A stretch of 64,000 nucleotides of DNA from an uncultured Victivallis sp. (GTDB lineage Bacteria > Verrucomicrobiota > Lentisphaeria > Victivallales > Victivallaceae), in the NCBI RefSeq assembly GCF_944391105.1, contig NZ_CALXSK010000006.1:43263-107262 (forward strand). The letters are read 5' to 3'. The notes below the pieces were generated by a model. It saw nothing but the letters and a program-made list of their open reading frames with translations, was not told the origin of the DNA and searched no databases. Shown here piece by piece: positions 38,711 to 47,637 of this stretch. Positions within the stretch are counted from its first letter, which is position 1. Each line of letters starts with the position of its first letter. The translations under genes and the position numbers were made by a program.

Positions 38711-40305
38711 GCGACAATGCGTTTGATTTCAGCGCCGCGCGCCGGCGGCTGCGGGAGCTTCTCGCGGAACGGAATCCGGAGTATCCGGCTTCCCCCTCCC
38801 GTGAGGAGGCGCGCGCCGCCGACCGTGCGATGGTACAGGCCGGGACGCTGACCGAGTCGCAGCTCGCCGCGCTCTACTCCGAAGCCTACGGGTGCGAACC
38901 CGTAGACGAAGAGGAGTTCAAGCTGCCGGAACCGTTCCCGGACGCCCCCTATGACTTCTTCAACGCGAACAGCTGTCTGCCCGAGGAGTGGGATGAGGAA
39001 GCGATCACATTCCTGGTGGTCGACCCGTATGAACTCGAACAGCTGACCTTTCTCGTGCGCCGCACCTGGAAGACCGGAACCCGCTTCCGCTTCGTGCGCC
39101 GCACGTTTCTCGAACGACTGCTGAGCAAGCTCCAGAGCGTCGAGGAGGAGAACGAATTGATGGAGGTCGAGGACGAGAACATGCTCCGCTCGATGGCGGG
39201 CGAGGCGAAGATCGTCCGGCTGGTCAACGACATTTTCACGCGCGCAATCGAGCTCGGCGCATCGGACATCCACATCGAGCCGGGCGAGGAGAGCGTTGCG
39301 GTGCGCTGCCGGGTGGACGGCGTCCTGACCGAAATCATCAGTACGCCGCTGTCTCAGTTTCCCGCGATCGCGTCGCGCATCAAACTGCTCGGCGGACTCA
39401 ACATCGCCGAGAGCCGCCTGCCGCAGGACGGCCGCACGAACATTCAGCTCGGGCGGCAGGAGCTCGACATGCGTATCTCGACGATTCCGATCCTGACCGG
39501 AGAAAGCATCGTGCTGCGACTGCTGAATCAGGAGGCGATCTCGTTTGACCTCGGCATCCTCGGGATGTCGCCGACGCACCTCGCGCAGTTCCGCAAGCTC
39601 ATTCAGATTCCGCACGGGATCATCCTCGTGGTCGGCCCGACCGGCAGCGGCAAGACGACCACGCTGTACAGCGTCATCAACCATCTGAACGACAACCGCA
39701 AGAAGATCATCACGGTCGAGGACCCGGTCGAATACAAGATGGCCGGGCTCTGCCAGATGCAGGTCAACGCGAAGATCGGCGTGACCTTCGCGACCGGACT
39801 GCGCAGCATCGTGCGCCAGGACCCGGACATCATCCTTGTCGGCGAGATCCGCGACCGCGAAACCGCCGACATCGCGATCAACGCCGCGCTGACCGGCCAC
39901 CTCGTGCTCTCGACGCTGCACACGAACGACGCGGTCGGCGCCGTGACCCGATTGCTCGATATGGGCATGGAGAACTTCCTCGTCTCCTCGGCGCTGTTCG
40001 GGGTGCTTTCGCAGCGGCTTGTGCGGAAGATCTGTCCGGTCTGTCACGGGAAGATGACCGATGAGGCCGGGAACAAATGCCGCCGCTGCAACGGCTCCGG
40101 ATACAAGGGGCGGTGCGGTATTTTCGAGCTTCTGACCGTCGACGATGAACTGCGCGCGGCCATAAACCATAACGCATCGAGTTCCGAACTCCAGGAGATC
40201 GCCGTGCGGCACGGCATGGTCACGCTGCAGGAGGACGGCATGGAGAAAGTCCGGGCCGGAATCACCACGCTCGAAGAGTTGAACCGTTCAACTGCGGAGT
40301 TGTAA
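38707..40305 (+). CDS. gspE: Type II secretion system ATPase E
   Basis: Hexameric cytoplasmic ATPase that powers pseudopilus assembly. It is 532 aa: an N1E/N2E region up to about residue 160, Walker A GPTGSGKTT at 310-318, the Asp box and Walker B region DPDIILVGEIRDRETA near residue 375, the His box LSTLHTNDA near residue 402, and the tetracysteine zinc site with Cys443, 446, 458 and 461 that distinguishes GspE/PilB from retraction ATPases. It overlaps gspD by 4 bases and is followed by gspF after 3 bases. Confidence 0.95.
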   Translation: MSDNAFDFSAARRRLRELLAERNPEYPASPSREEARAADRAMVQAGTLTESQLAALYSEAYGCEPVDEEEFKLPEPFPDAPYDFFNANSCLPEEWDEEAITFLVVDPYELEQLTFLVRRTWKTGTRFRFVRRTFLERLLSKLQSVEEENELMEVEDENMLRSMAGEAKIVRLVNDIFTRAIELGASDIHIEPGEESVAVRCRVDGVLTEIISTPLSQFPAIASRIKLLGGLNIAESRLPQDGRTNIQLGRQELDMRISTIPILTGESIVLRLLNQEAISFDLGILGMSPTHLAQFRKLIQIPHGIILVVGPTGSGKTTTLYSVINHLNDNRKKIITVEDPVEYKMAGLCQMQVNAKIGVTFATGLRSIVRQDPDIILVGEIRDRETADIAINAALTGHLVLSTLHTNDAVGAVTRLLDMGMENFLVSSALFGVLSQRLVRKICPVCHGKMTDEAGNKCRRCNGSGYKGRCGIFELLTVDDELRAAINHNASSSELQEIAVRHGMVTLQEDGMEKVRAGITTLEELNRSTAEL

Positions 40306-40308
40306 CCG

Positions 40309-41523
40309 ATGGGACTGTACAAATACCTTGCCGCCGCAAAAGGCGAAGCACCGCACGAGATTCTGATCGAAGCCGACAGCATCTCCGAGGCGCAGAACAA
40401 ACTGCGCAGCCGGAAGATCGTGCCCGTGCGCTTCTGCGGCGAGGCGACCGTCTCCGGCGGGAAATTCAGTTTGCGCCGCAGCAAGGTGAACACTTACGAA
40501 TTCACGCGCCAGCTCGCGCCGCTGCTCGATTCGCACATCCCGCTCGAACGGGCGCTCGCGATCATCGCGGACAGCTCGGCCGAACCGGAACAGCACGACT
40601 TTGTGAACGGCCTGCGGCAGGGACTGCACGAGGGCAAGAAGTTTTCGGAGCTCGCGCGCAGCCACGGGAATCTCTTTCCCGGCTACTACGCCAACCTCAT
40701 CGAATCGGGCGAGGAGACCGGCTGCCTGCCGGAGGTCACGAACGAACTCTACAAGTTCATGGGCGAGAGCAAGGAGTTGAAGGATTTCATCGTTTCGAGC
40801 TCGATCTATCCGCTCGCGATTCTCGGGGTCACGCTGATTGTCACGGTACTGCTTTTCACGGTGTTTGTGCCGAGGTTCGCGAAGATCTTCATCGACATGG
40901 GGCGGGAGATGCCGCCGTCGATGGAGTTTCTGATTGCGATGAGCACGTTTTTCTCCTACGCCTGGTGGCTGGCGCCTCTGCTTGGCATCGGGGGCTGGGT
41001 GCTGCTCAAACGGATTCTCGGAGAGGACGGTTTGCGTCTCGCGCTGTCGCGGCTCGTGCTGAAGCTGCCGCTCTTCGGGCGGATCGTGATCGATCTGGAG
41101 ATGTGCAAATACATCCGCACGCTTGCGATTCTCATTTCGAACCATGTCGAGATCATCCGGACGGTGCGGATTTCCGGGCGGATCATCGCGAATCCGGTCA
41201 TCGCGGCCGGATTTTCGGAGATTGACCGCAAACTCAAGGGGGGAGACAAACTCTCCGCGGCGCTCGCCGGCAACCCCTTCGTCCCCGCGAGCATGGTGCC
41301 GATGCTGCGTGTGGGCGAGGAGTCCGGAACCGTGGGGGAGATGCTCACGAAAATCGCCTCCCACCTCGAAAATGATACGAAACTCAAGATCAAACGGCTG
41401 CTGAGTCTGTTCGAACCGGCGGTGATCGTCTTTCTCGCCCTGGTCGTACTGGTCGTGGTCGTTTCGATCTTTGTCGCCATGATGGAAATCAACTCAATCA
41501 GCCAGGGAGGACCCGCGATATGA
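40309..41523 (+). CDS. gspF: Type II secretion system inner-membrane protein F
   Basis: Polytopic platform protein of 404 aa with two GspF domains. The N-terminal domain contains FTRQLAPLLDSHIPLERAL near residue 64, the first membrane span follows near residue 165 (YPLAILGVTLIVTVLLF), and the second domain has the conserved PMLRVGEESGTVGEML near residue 330 and a final hydrophobic helix (IVFLALVVLVVVVSIFV). It overlaps gspG by 4 bases. Confidence 0.94.
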   Translation: MGLYKYLAAAKGEAPHEILIEADSISEAQNKLRSRKIVPVRFCGEATVSGGKFSLRRSKVNTYEFTRQLAPLLDSHIPLERALAIIADSSAEPEQHDFVNGLRQGLHEGKKFSELARSHGNLFPGYYANLIESGEETGCLPEVTNELYKFMGESKELKDFIVSSSIYPLAILGVTLIVTVLLFTVFVPRFAKIFIDMGREMPPSMEFLIAMSTFFSYAWWLAPLLGIGGWVLLKRILGEDGLRLALSRLVLKLPLFGRIVIDLEMCKYIRTLAILISNHVEIIRTVRISGRIIANPVIAAGFSEIDRKLKGGDKLSAALAGNPFVPASMVPMLRVGEESGTVGEMLTKIASHLENDTKLKIKRLLSLFEPAVIVFLALVVLVVVVSIFVAMMEINSISQGGPAI

Positions 41524-41942
41524 AAAAGAACCGTACGAGAAGAAGCTGTTTCACCTTGATCGAAGTCGTGGTCGTGATCATCATTCTGGTCACGCTCGCC
41601 TCGATCGCAACTCCGCTTTATCTGAACTATGTCAAGAAGGCGAACGTCGGCGCTGCAACGACGCAGATCAAACTGCTTGAGGATGCGTTGACCGGTTTCC
41701 GGCTCGACGTCGGGAGTTATCCGGAGACGCTGGAGGGGCTCGTCGACAACGTCGATCAGAACGAGAAGTGGGACGGCCCCTATATCAAACCGGCGATTCC
41801 GAAGGATCCGTGGGGGAACGATTACGTCTACATCTATCCCGGCGAGCACGGTGATTTCGACCTCCTGAGCTACGGCGCCGACGGCCAGCCCGGCGGCTCC
41901 GGTGAGAACGCCGATATCACGAATTACGTCGCAACCGAGTAA
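41520..41942 (+). CDS. gspG: Major pseudopilin G
   Basis: Major pseudopilin of 140 aa. A short basic leader ends at Cys10, followed by FTLIEVVVVIIILVTLASIA, the hydrophobic assembly helix with the essential Glu at +5. The C-terminal part has the GspG pattern KDPWGNDYVYIYPGEHGDFD (calcium-binding and beta-loop region). The residue before the cleavage point is Cys rather than the Gly demanded by classical prepilin peptidases, and the other FTL-type proteins here also lack Gly. It overlaps gspF by 4 bases. Confidence 0.94.
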   Translation: MKKNRTRRSCFTLIEVVVVIIILVTLASIATPLYLNYVKKANVGAATTQIKLLEDALTGFRLDVGSYPETLEGLVDNVDQNEKWDGPYIKPAIPKDPWGNDYVYIYPGEHGDFDLLSYGADGQPGGSGENADITNYVATE

Positions 41943-41951
41943 GCCGCCGCG

Positions 41952-42464
41952 ATGCGTACGAGGCCGTTCACTTTGCTGGAACTTGTCGTGGTGATCGCGA
42001 TCATCGCGATCACCACCTCTCTGGCGGTGTCGGCTTTCCGGGGCGAATCGCCCGTGCAGAAGATGAACAACGCCGCGCTCGGCTTCGAAAGCTGGTGTGC
42101 GCAGGTGCGTTACTCCGCCATGGAAAACGGTACGGACCGGATTGTCGCATTTCATCCGGAGGAGCGGATCTTCCTCGCAGTGGATCCGGAAGCCGCGCAA
42201 TCGGAATTGGCGTGGCCGTTTCAGGAGGAGGAACGGCCTCCTCTTCAATGGAAGCTGCCGGACGAATTTGAACTCGACTCCGATACGCTGAGTGCGGAAG
42301 CCGGGGAGGATGGTTCGATCGAGGTGTTCCGCTTCTTCTCCGACGGGGGGGCGAATGCTGCGCGGGAATTCGTGCTGAAATTCCGGAATTTCGAGCGGAG
42401 ATTTCAGATTTCTCCGCTGACGGGTCTGCTCCGGCAGTCGGAGGGGGAGACGGACGCGCCATGA
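41952..42464 (+). CDS. gspH: Minor pseudopilin H-like
   Basis: A 170 aa minor pseudopilin. Leader MRTRP is followed by [20 protein letters not shown] with Glu at +5; the residue at -1 is Pro. The rest is acidic with a WCAQVRYSAMENGTDRIV segment near residue 48, resembling GspH. It lies between gspG and gspI and overlaps gspI by 4 bases. The H assignment relies mainly on order. Confidence 0.8.
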   Translation: MRTRPFTLLELVVVIAIIAITTSLAVSAFRGESPVQKMNNAALGFESWCAQVRYSAMENGTDRIVAFHPEERIFLAVDPEAAQSELAWPFQEEERPPLQWKLPDEFELDSDTLSAEAGEDGSIEVFRFFSDGGANAAREFVLKFRNFERRFQISPLTGLLRQSEGETDAP

Positions 42465-42871
42465 AGAGAAGAGGTGTTTTCACGCTGATCGAAGTCGTGG
42501 TTGCGCTCGGAATCCTGACGCTGTCGCTCGCAGGATTGCTCCAGATTCTGGCGGCTTCGCAGAACCGGCTTGCGCGCGCTTACGAGAAGTGGCGCGAAAC
42601 CCATATTCTCATGCAGGCCGCCGAGTATTATCTGCTGCAGCCGGGCGAGGATCCGGGCGGGATTCCCTACACCTACTTCCCGTATGCGGACTACGAGGCG
42701 CTCTGCTACTACCGGGATGCGGAGAATCTTCCGGAGGAGTATGTGAACATCCCCAACCAGCTGCCGCTGCGGACCTGCGTTATCGAACTGGTTCGACTGC
42801 GCGACCGGAAAACCGTTGAAACCATTCTTGTGGACAGGATCAGCTATGAAACGACTCTTGAAGGCGAATAA
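42461..42871 (+). CDS. gspI: Minor pseudopilin I-like
   Basis: A 136 aa minor pseudopilin. Leader MKRRGV is followed by FTLIEVVVALGILTLSLAGL; -1 is Val, with a Gly one residue further back, which could allow alternative cleavage. The downstream part (AEYYLLQPGEDPGG and SYETTLEGE) matches the small GspI type, which forms the pseudopilus tip with J and K. It overlaps gspH by 4 and gspJ by 26 bases. Confidence 0.8.
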   Translation: MKRRGVFTLIEVVVALGILTLSLAGLLQILAASQNRLARAYEKWRETHILMQAAEYYLLQPGEDPGGIPYTYFPYADYEALCYYRDAENLPEEYVNIPNQLPLRTCVIELVRLRDRKTVETILVDRISYETTLEGE

Positions 42872-43499
42872 ACACCGGTTCACGCTGGTCGAAATGGTTG
42901 TGGCAATGGCGGTCCTCATCGTCGTCGCACTGATTCTCGGCACCGCGTCGGCGGCCTTCTACAACGGCTACCAGCGCTCGGTCAAGGTGACGGAACGGTT
43001 GAAAACCTGCCAGACGATCGACCGGGTCATGGATGGACTCGTGCGCAATCTGATTCCGTTCGAGTGGGAGGACGAGCTCAATTCAACCCGCTTCGTCTTT
43101 GAAGGGGAACCCGATTCTCTGCATTTTACAACCATGCAGCGCAGTTACGGCAACGATCGCGGCGCGTTTCTCTTCGTCCGGATCCGGGTCGAGAACGAGG
43201 AGCTCATCGCGGAATATTCCAGTTATCCGCGGCTGCCGTGGGAGGAGGAGGGCTCCCGGGAGTATGCGCGCGAGGTGCTTGCAACGCAGGTGCGCAGCGT
43301 GAGTTTCCTCTATGCCGAGGAGGACGACGACGAGATCGTCTTCGAAAACTCCTGGATCGAGGACGATCACGAATCCACCCCGCTCGCGATTCAGATGACC
43401 GTCGAGTGGCTCGACGGAACGACGGAACAGTGGCTGCGCCGTACGGCCGGTTCCTCGTCGAACAGCACCTTCGGCAAACGCGAGACTCCGATGTTATGA
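42846..43499 (+). CDS. gspJ: Minor pseudopilin J-like
   Basis: A 217 aa minor pseudopilin. Leader MKRLLKANKHR is followed by FTLVEMVVAMAVLIVVALIL; -1 is Arg. The larger globular domain with VRSVSFLY near residue 148 is typical of GspJ. The ATG at 42846 is chosen over 42816 because it gives a leader of normal length. Its TGA stop overlaps the ATG of gspK. Confidence 0.8.
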   Translation: MKRLLKANKHRFTLVEMVVAMAVLIVVALILGTASAAFYNGYQRSVKVTERLKTCQTIDRVMDGLVRNLIPFEWEDELNSTRFVFEGEPDSLHFTTMQRSYGNDRGAFLFVRIRVENEELIAEYSSYPRLPWEEEGSREYAREVLATQVRSVSFLYAEEDDDEIVFENSWIEDDHESTPLAIQMTVEWLDGTTEQWLRRTAGSSSNSTFGKRETPML

Positions 43500-44566
43500 G
43501 CAGGCTCGACAACAGACAATCCGAATCGGGTTCCGCTCTGGTGGCGGTTCTCTGTTTGATTTTCACGGCAGGAATGCTCGCCGCAGCGACCCTGATGCTG
43601 TCGAAGTACGGCACCTTCACGATCCAGGCGCACGTCGAACTTCAGAAATCGCTTTACATCAACGAGGGGGTTGCAAACCGCGTGCAGTACCTGATTGCGG
43701 CGGACCGTTCTCTCTACTCGACCGTGGAGGTCGGGCGGACCGACTATGCCGAATACGAGCATGACCGCTTTTTCGCCGACGGGGTTGTGCACCATCTGAA
43801 TTACTACGGAACACCGGTCGAATTTACGATTACCGACGCGTGCAGCGGGTATGATTTGAGTGCGGGCAACTTTCAGAACACACTCAATCGGATTTCGAAC
43901 TCCGATCTCTTCGACGAGACGCTGCATGACTCCATCGACAATCTTTCCGCCGCGTTGACCGACTACATGGACAGCGGCGATGAACTCTCCCTGAACGGTT
44001 TCGAGGAGGCCGACTACGAGGATATCGGCATGTCGCCGCTGCCGCGGAACAGCGCCCCCCAGTTTCGCGAGGAGCTCGCGTGGGTGCCCGGACTCCTCAA
44101 TATGTTTCCGCCGGATAAGAACGGGCGGATGAGCGCAATCCGGTTGATCCCTCCGGAAGGGCTGGAGATTTCGACCGGATCTCCGAGCATCTTCACCGCC
44201 GACCGGCTCATGCTTCAGACCTACTGCAATCTGGAAGAGGAGGAAGCCGATGAGGTGCTCGCGGCGCTCGATGTCTATCGGCGCGAGCGGATTCTGCTTG
44301 AAGATCAGCTCGACGAACTCATGGTTTCCCGACTCGGCGGGCTTTCCTGGCAAGAGAGCGGAACCTACACCGTCACGATCGGTCCGCAGCTTACGCAGCT
44401 GCCGGAATCCGTCGCGACCGCCGACGAGGACGCCGGACGCAACCGGACCGGGCTTGAACGGCCGTCGCGCCGACCGTCATCCCGACTGACTTTCACGTTT
44501 CCCGGGTTCAACATCACCGGCCCGCAGGACAATACCGTGCAATATCTGGAGTGGATGTTCCATTGA
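43496..44566 (+). CDS. gspK: Minor pseudopilin K-like
   Basis: A 356 aa protein with the GspK size and place. The N-terminal segment is SGSALVAVLCLIFTAGMLAA, lacking the +5 Glu as GspK proteins do. The rest is a large mostly alpha-helical periplasmic domain with a helix-hairpin-like stretch (EEADEVLAALDVYRRERILL near residue 245). GspK caps the pseudopilus tip. The start at 43496 overlaps the gspJ stop; the frame is open upstream, but that part is only the shadow of gspJ. Confidence 0.78.
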   Translation: MSRLDNRQSESGSALVAVLCLIFTAGMLAAATLMLSKYGTFTIQAHVELQKSLYINEGVANRVQYLIAADRSLYSTVEVGRTDYAEYEHDRFFADGVVHHLNYYGTPVEFTITDACSGYDLSAGNFQNTLNRISNSDLFDETLHDSIDNLSAALTDYMDSGDELSLNGFEEADYEDIGMSPLPRNSAPQFREELAWVPGLLNMFPPDKNGRMSAIRLIPPEGLEISTGSPSIFTADRLMLQTYCNLEEEEADEVLAALDVYRRERILLEDQLDELMVSRLGGLSWQESGTYTVTIGPQLTQLPESVATADEDAGRNRTGLERPSRRPSSRLTFTFPGFNITGPQDNTVQYLEWMFH

Positions 44567-44589
44567 TGAAACAAGGAGAGAACGGAATC

Positions 44590-44967
44590 ATGACGATGAG
44601 GAAATGTTTGATTCTTCTTCTGCTGTTGTTCTGCTTTGCAGCACCGCCTGCCATGCAGCGGGCCGAGGCGATGGATCCGGTCACGATCGCGATTTTGACG
44701 CCGATCGCGATCAAGGGGGCGCAGGTTGCCGCGCCATACGTCATGCGCGGACTCATGAGCGGGGCGCAGCACATGGTGTCGATGGGGTACGATCTCATCA
44801 ACTTTTTCCGGCTGCCGCTCGGCGTGCTTCAGGTGACGGTCGGGATTCCGTTCGGGCAGCTCGGAAACGGGGCGCGCAATATCATTGCCGGAGGAATCGC
44901 CCCGTTCAAGTTCGTCATCAAGACGCTTCTGCTGCCCGTTGCGTTCTGCCGGATCGGCGGCGGTTGA
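44590..44967 (+). CDS. Small exported protein at the end of the secretion operon
   Basis: No known family recognised. It is 125 aa with a clear signal peptide (CLILLLLLFCFAAPPA then AEAMDP). The mature part is hydrophobic, with IAILTPIAIKGAQVAAPYV and LINFFRLPLGVLQVTVGIPFG, ending LLPVAFCRIGGG. It starts 24 bases after gspK, preceded by AAGGAG, so it belongs to the operon. It could be a membrane or outer-membrane accessory of the secretion system; there is no direct evidence. Confidence 0.65.
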   Translation: MTMRKCLILLLLLFCFAAPPAMQRAEAMDPVTIAILTPIAIKGAQVAAPYVMRGLMSGAQHMVSMGYDLINFFRLPLGVLQVTVGIPFGQLGNGARNIIAGGIAPFKFVIKTLLLPVAFCRIGGG

Positions 44968-44997
44968 GGGCTGATCCGGCATTTTCCGCGGGAAAGA

Positions 44998-45216
44998 TCA
45001 GAAGAAAACGAAATAGAGACCCGTCGCGACGCACCCGATGGCGATCAAACTGAGCATGATCTTCGCGGGGGCGCTGCTTCGCCGGGCCCTTGCGCTGCCG
45101 GGCGCGGTGCTGCGTCCGGCGAGCTGATTGAAGCTGCGGGTATGCATGTAGCGCTTCAAATTCTTGCGGGTGTGCTGCCGCCGCTGCAGTGCGGCGGCCA
45201 ACTCGGACTGGGTCAC
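44998..45216 (-). CDS. Small membrane-anchored protein of unknown function
   Basis: A 72 aa protein: a basic cytoplasmic N-terminus (RRQHTRKNLKRYMHTR) and a single C-terminal membrane helix (IMLSLIAIGCVATGLYFVFF). It begins with GTG at 45216, supported by AAAGGAG seven bases upstream, and lies 26 bases after the M42 peptidase in the same direction. Its role is unknown; a tail-anchored regulator is one possibility. Confidence 0.6.
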   Translation of the reverse strand: MTQSELAAALQRRQHTRKNLKRYMHTRSFNQLAGRSTAPGSARARRSSAPAKIMLSLIAIGCVATGLYFVFF

Positions 45217-45242
45217 GTCTGCTTCTCCTTTCCTTTTCGTGT

Positions 45243-46316
45243 TCAGTCGATTCCGGGGATAAAACTCTCGTCGCCCTTCAGCGACGCGATCGATTCAGCC
45301 AGCAGTTGGACGGCGCCGTCTACGTCGCGCAGATCGCACATCTCGACCGGGGAGTGCATATAGCGGTTCGGGATGCTCACGAGCGCGGTTGCGACGCCTG
45401 CGCGGGTCATCTGCATCTGTGCGGTGTCGGTGCCGCCGGAGGCGCGGTGCGCGGCGGTCTCCTGATAGGCGATCCTGTGCTCTTTGGCGATTTTGCGGAT
45501 CAACCGCCCGAGGACGGGATTGTTGTCGCAGCTGCGGCTCAGTTCCGGACCGGCGCCGAGTTTGATGTCGCCGAGCAGTTTTTTCGGGATGTCCGGGATG
45601 TCGGTCGCGAACCCGACGTCGATCGCGAAGCCGACCTGCGGATCGACGCCGAAGCAGCTCGTGTGCGCGCCGCGCAGCCCGACCTCTTCCTGGACGGTTC
45701 CGACGCCGTAGACCGCGACGTTGAGTTTGCGTTTCGAGAGTTCGCGCATCGTTTCGGCCACGACGAACGCGCCGACCTTGTCGTCCATTCCCTTGGAGAC
45801 GAACCGGTTCTCATTGAGCATACGGAAGTTTGAACGGACCGCGACCGGGTCGCCGATTGAGACGAGCTTCTCCGCCTCCTCGCGGTTTGCCGCACCGATG
45901 TCGATCCACATGTCGGAGAGATCCGGTGCGGTGTCGCGTTCGGCGGGCTTGAGCAGGTGAATCGGTTTTTTGCCGATCACGCCGGGAATGCGTCCGTTCG
46001 CAGTCAGGATTTCCACTTCGGTGGCCGGGACGTTCAGCTTGTCGATCCCGCCGTTCGGGCGGAAGTAGAGCAGTCCCTCGTCGGAGATGTAGACGATCTG
46101 GAATCCGATTTCATCGTAGTGCCCTGCGAGCATGACCCGCAGCGGCGCTCCGGGATTCAGGATCCCCATGGTGTTGCCGAGCACGTCGGTTTTGACCTCC
46201 GGGCAGAAGCCGGAGAGATAGTTGCGGAATACGGCCGCAGCCTCTTCTTCGAACCCGGACGGGCTCGAAGCGGTCATGAACTCCTTCAGAAATTTCAAAC
46301 TCGATTCAGGCAGCAT
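45243..46316 (-). CDS. M42 family metallopeptidase
   Basis: Dodecameric-type M42 aminopeptidase of 357 aa, cytoplasmic, degrading peptides. Metal and catalytic motifs are AGHYDEIGF near residue 66 (His, Asp), SKGMDDKVGA near residue 180 (bridging Asp), the catalytic Glu pair in TVQEEVGLRGA near residue 213, a following Asp in DVGF, and a late His in IPNRYMHSP near residue 323. A longer in-frame start exists, but GAGGAG six bases before the ATG at 46316 fixes this one. Endoglucanase labels sometimes attached to this family are not supported. Confidence 0.92.
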   Translation of the reverse strand: MLPESSLKFLKEFMTASSPSGFEEEAAAVFRNYLSGFCPEVKTDVLGNTMGILNPGAPLRVMLAGHYDEIGFQIVYISDEGLLYFRPNGGIDKLNVPATEVEILTANGRIPGVIGKKPIHLLKPAERDTAPDLSDMWIDIGAANREEAEKLVSIGDPVAVRSNFRMLNENRFVSKGMDDKVGAFVVAETMRELSKRKLNVAVYGVGTVQEEVGLRGAHTSCFGVDPQVGFAIDVGFATDIPDIPKKLLGDIKLGAGPELSRSCDNNPVLGRLIRKIAKEHRIAYQETAAHRASGGTDTAQMQMTRAGVATALVSIPNRYMHSPVEMCDLRDVDGAVQLLAESIASLKGDESFIPGID

Positions 46317-46472
46317 ATCGACTCCTCGAAAGGTGATGATTGATGGAATATGGTATATCATACAAGATAATCCATTTTCCTCGATTTTCCAGAACGTTTT
46401 CCACAAAATACGGGATTATTTTTCGGGGGTGCAGAAGGGGGGGCTTTTTTTCGGAAAAAAAACCGGTCCGGG

Positions 46473-46501
46473 TTGCGTACTGCCGGAATGCGCGGTACAT
46501 T
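46473..46501 (+). promoter_or_regulatory. Promoter of the SAH-related operon
   Basis: TTGCGT (46473-46478), a 17-base spacer and TACATT (46496-46501), about 70 bases before the first gene. Upstream lies an A/T-rich hairpin (GGCTTTTTTTCGGAAAAAAA around 46440-46461). Confidence 0.55.
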
Positions 46502-46572
46502 TTATAGGGGAAACAGTACGATGAGAACGGCTTTGCCTGGAACAAGGGGCCGGAGGACGTTATTGGTCGGGG

Positions 46573-47637
46573 ATGAACATGCAGATTGAATTGTTGAACG
46601 AAGCGCTGCGCGGCGTCTATCGGCCGGAGGAGTATCCGGCGCTTGCGGAGCAGATGCACGAATGGCGCGCGGCAAAACCGCTTTCGGGACGGCGGATTTT
46701 CGACGCCACGCCGGTTTTCCGCAACACGATGGTGAAATATATTGCGCTTCTTGAGGGCGGCGCGGATTTGACGGTCGGATACGGACGCGGAATCCCGTAT
46801 GACGGACGTGTGGTCGAGACTCTGCGCGAATGCGGCGTGGCGCTTGCGGACGAGGCGGCGCTCGGGCGCACCTACGATGTTGTACTCGACTGCGCCGGGG
46901 CGAATGCCGATGTGAAGGCGCGGTACGGCTATGTCGAACTGACCCGCTCCGGGATGTACCGCTACCGCGACTGTTCGCAACCGGTCTACCTCGCGGACGA
47001 CGGGCGGATCAAGGAGATCGAAACCGCACTCGGAACCGGGGACGGCTTCCGGCGCGGCATGGCTCACTTCGGATACGGCGACTTCGCCGGAAAACGGATC
47101 GTCGTGTTCGGCTGCGGCAAGGTCGGTTCCGGCATCGTGATGTACGCCTCGCTCGGCGGGGCGCGGGTGACGGTCGTCGACGATGTGCGGAGAGTCGTGC
47201 CGCCGTTCGGCGCGTCGATCGTCGACCTCGGCGACCGCGCGGGAATCGAAAAAGCCCTGAAGGAGGCCTGGTGTGTGGTCTGCGCAACCGGCATTCGCGG
47301 CGCTCTTTCCGGACGGTTCGATCCGGCCGTCCTCACCGGCGGAAATGCGATCATCGCGAACATGGGGGTCGAGGATGAGTTCGGACCGGAGATCCCGGCG
47401 GAACGCGTGCTGAATGCGAAAGAACCGTTGAATTTCGTGCTCGAGGAGCCGACCCATCTCAAGTATATCGATCCGACGATGGCGCTCGACAACTACGGCG
47501 CACTTGAGGTGCTCGGCGGCGGACTCGCACCGGGATTGAACCGCCCCTCGCCGGAACTTGAGGAGAGGATTCTCGATACGGTGCGGCGTTCCGGCGTCGT
47601 CGCACCCGAGCTCGGATTTCTGGAGAAAAACCGATGA
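46573..47637 (+). CDS. S-adenosylhomocysteine hydrolase-like protein, catalytic residues altered
   Basis: A 354 aa protein with the SAHH NAD-binding domain (VVFGCGKVGSG near residue 180 and a later SAHH-like C-terminal half) but shorter than true SAHH (430-470 aa). Hallmarks of the substrate domain are changed: the ETTTG segment reads ELTRSG, and the KxxxDN catalytic Lys-Asp region is replaced by DDGRIKEIE. ATG 46579 is an alternative start with better spacing to the GGGG upstream. It overlaps the following SAH/MTA deaminase gene by 4 bases, so it may act on the deaminated product S-inosylhomocysteine or on another thionucleoside; this is inference. Confidence 0.75.
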   Translation: MNMQIELLNEALRGVYRPEEYPALAEQMHEWRAAKPLSGRRIFDATPVFRNTMVKYIALLEGGADLTVGYGRGIPYDGRVVETLRECGVALADEAALGRTYDVVLDCAGANADVKARYGYVELTRSGMYRYRDCSQPVYLADDGRIKEIETALGTGDGFRRGMAHFGYGDFAGKRIVVFGCGKVGSGIVMYASLGGARVTVVDDVRRVVPPFGASIVDLGDRAGIEKALKEAWCVVCATGIRGALSGRFDPAVLTGGNAIIANMGVEDEFGPEIPAERVLNAKEPLNFVLEEPTHLKYIDPTMALDNYGALEVLGGGLAPGLNRPSPELEERILDTVRRSGVVAPELGFLEKNR

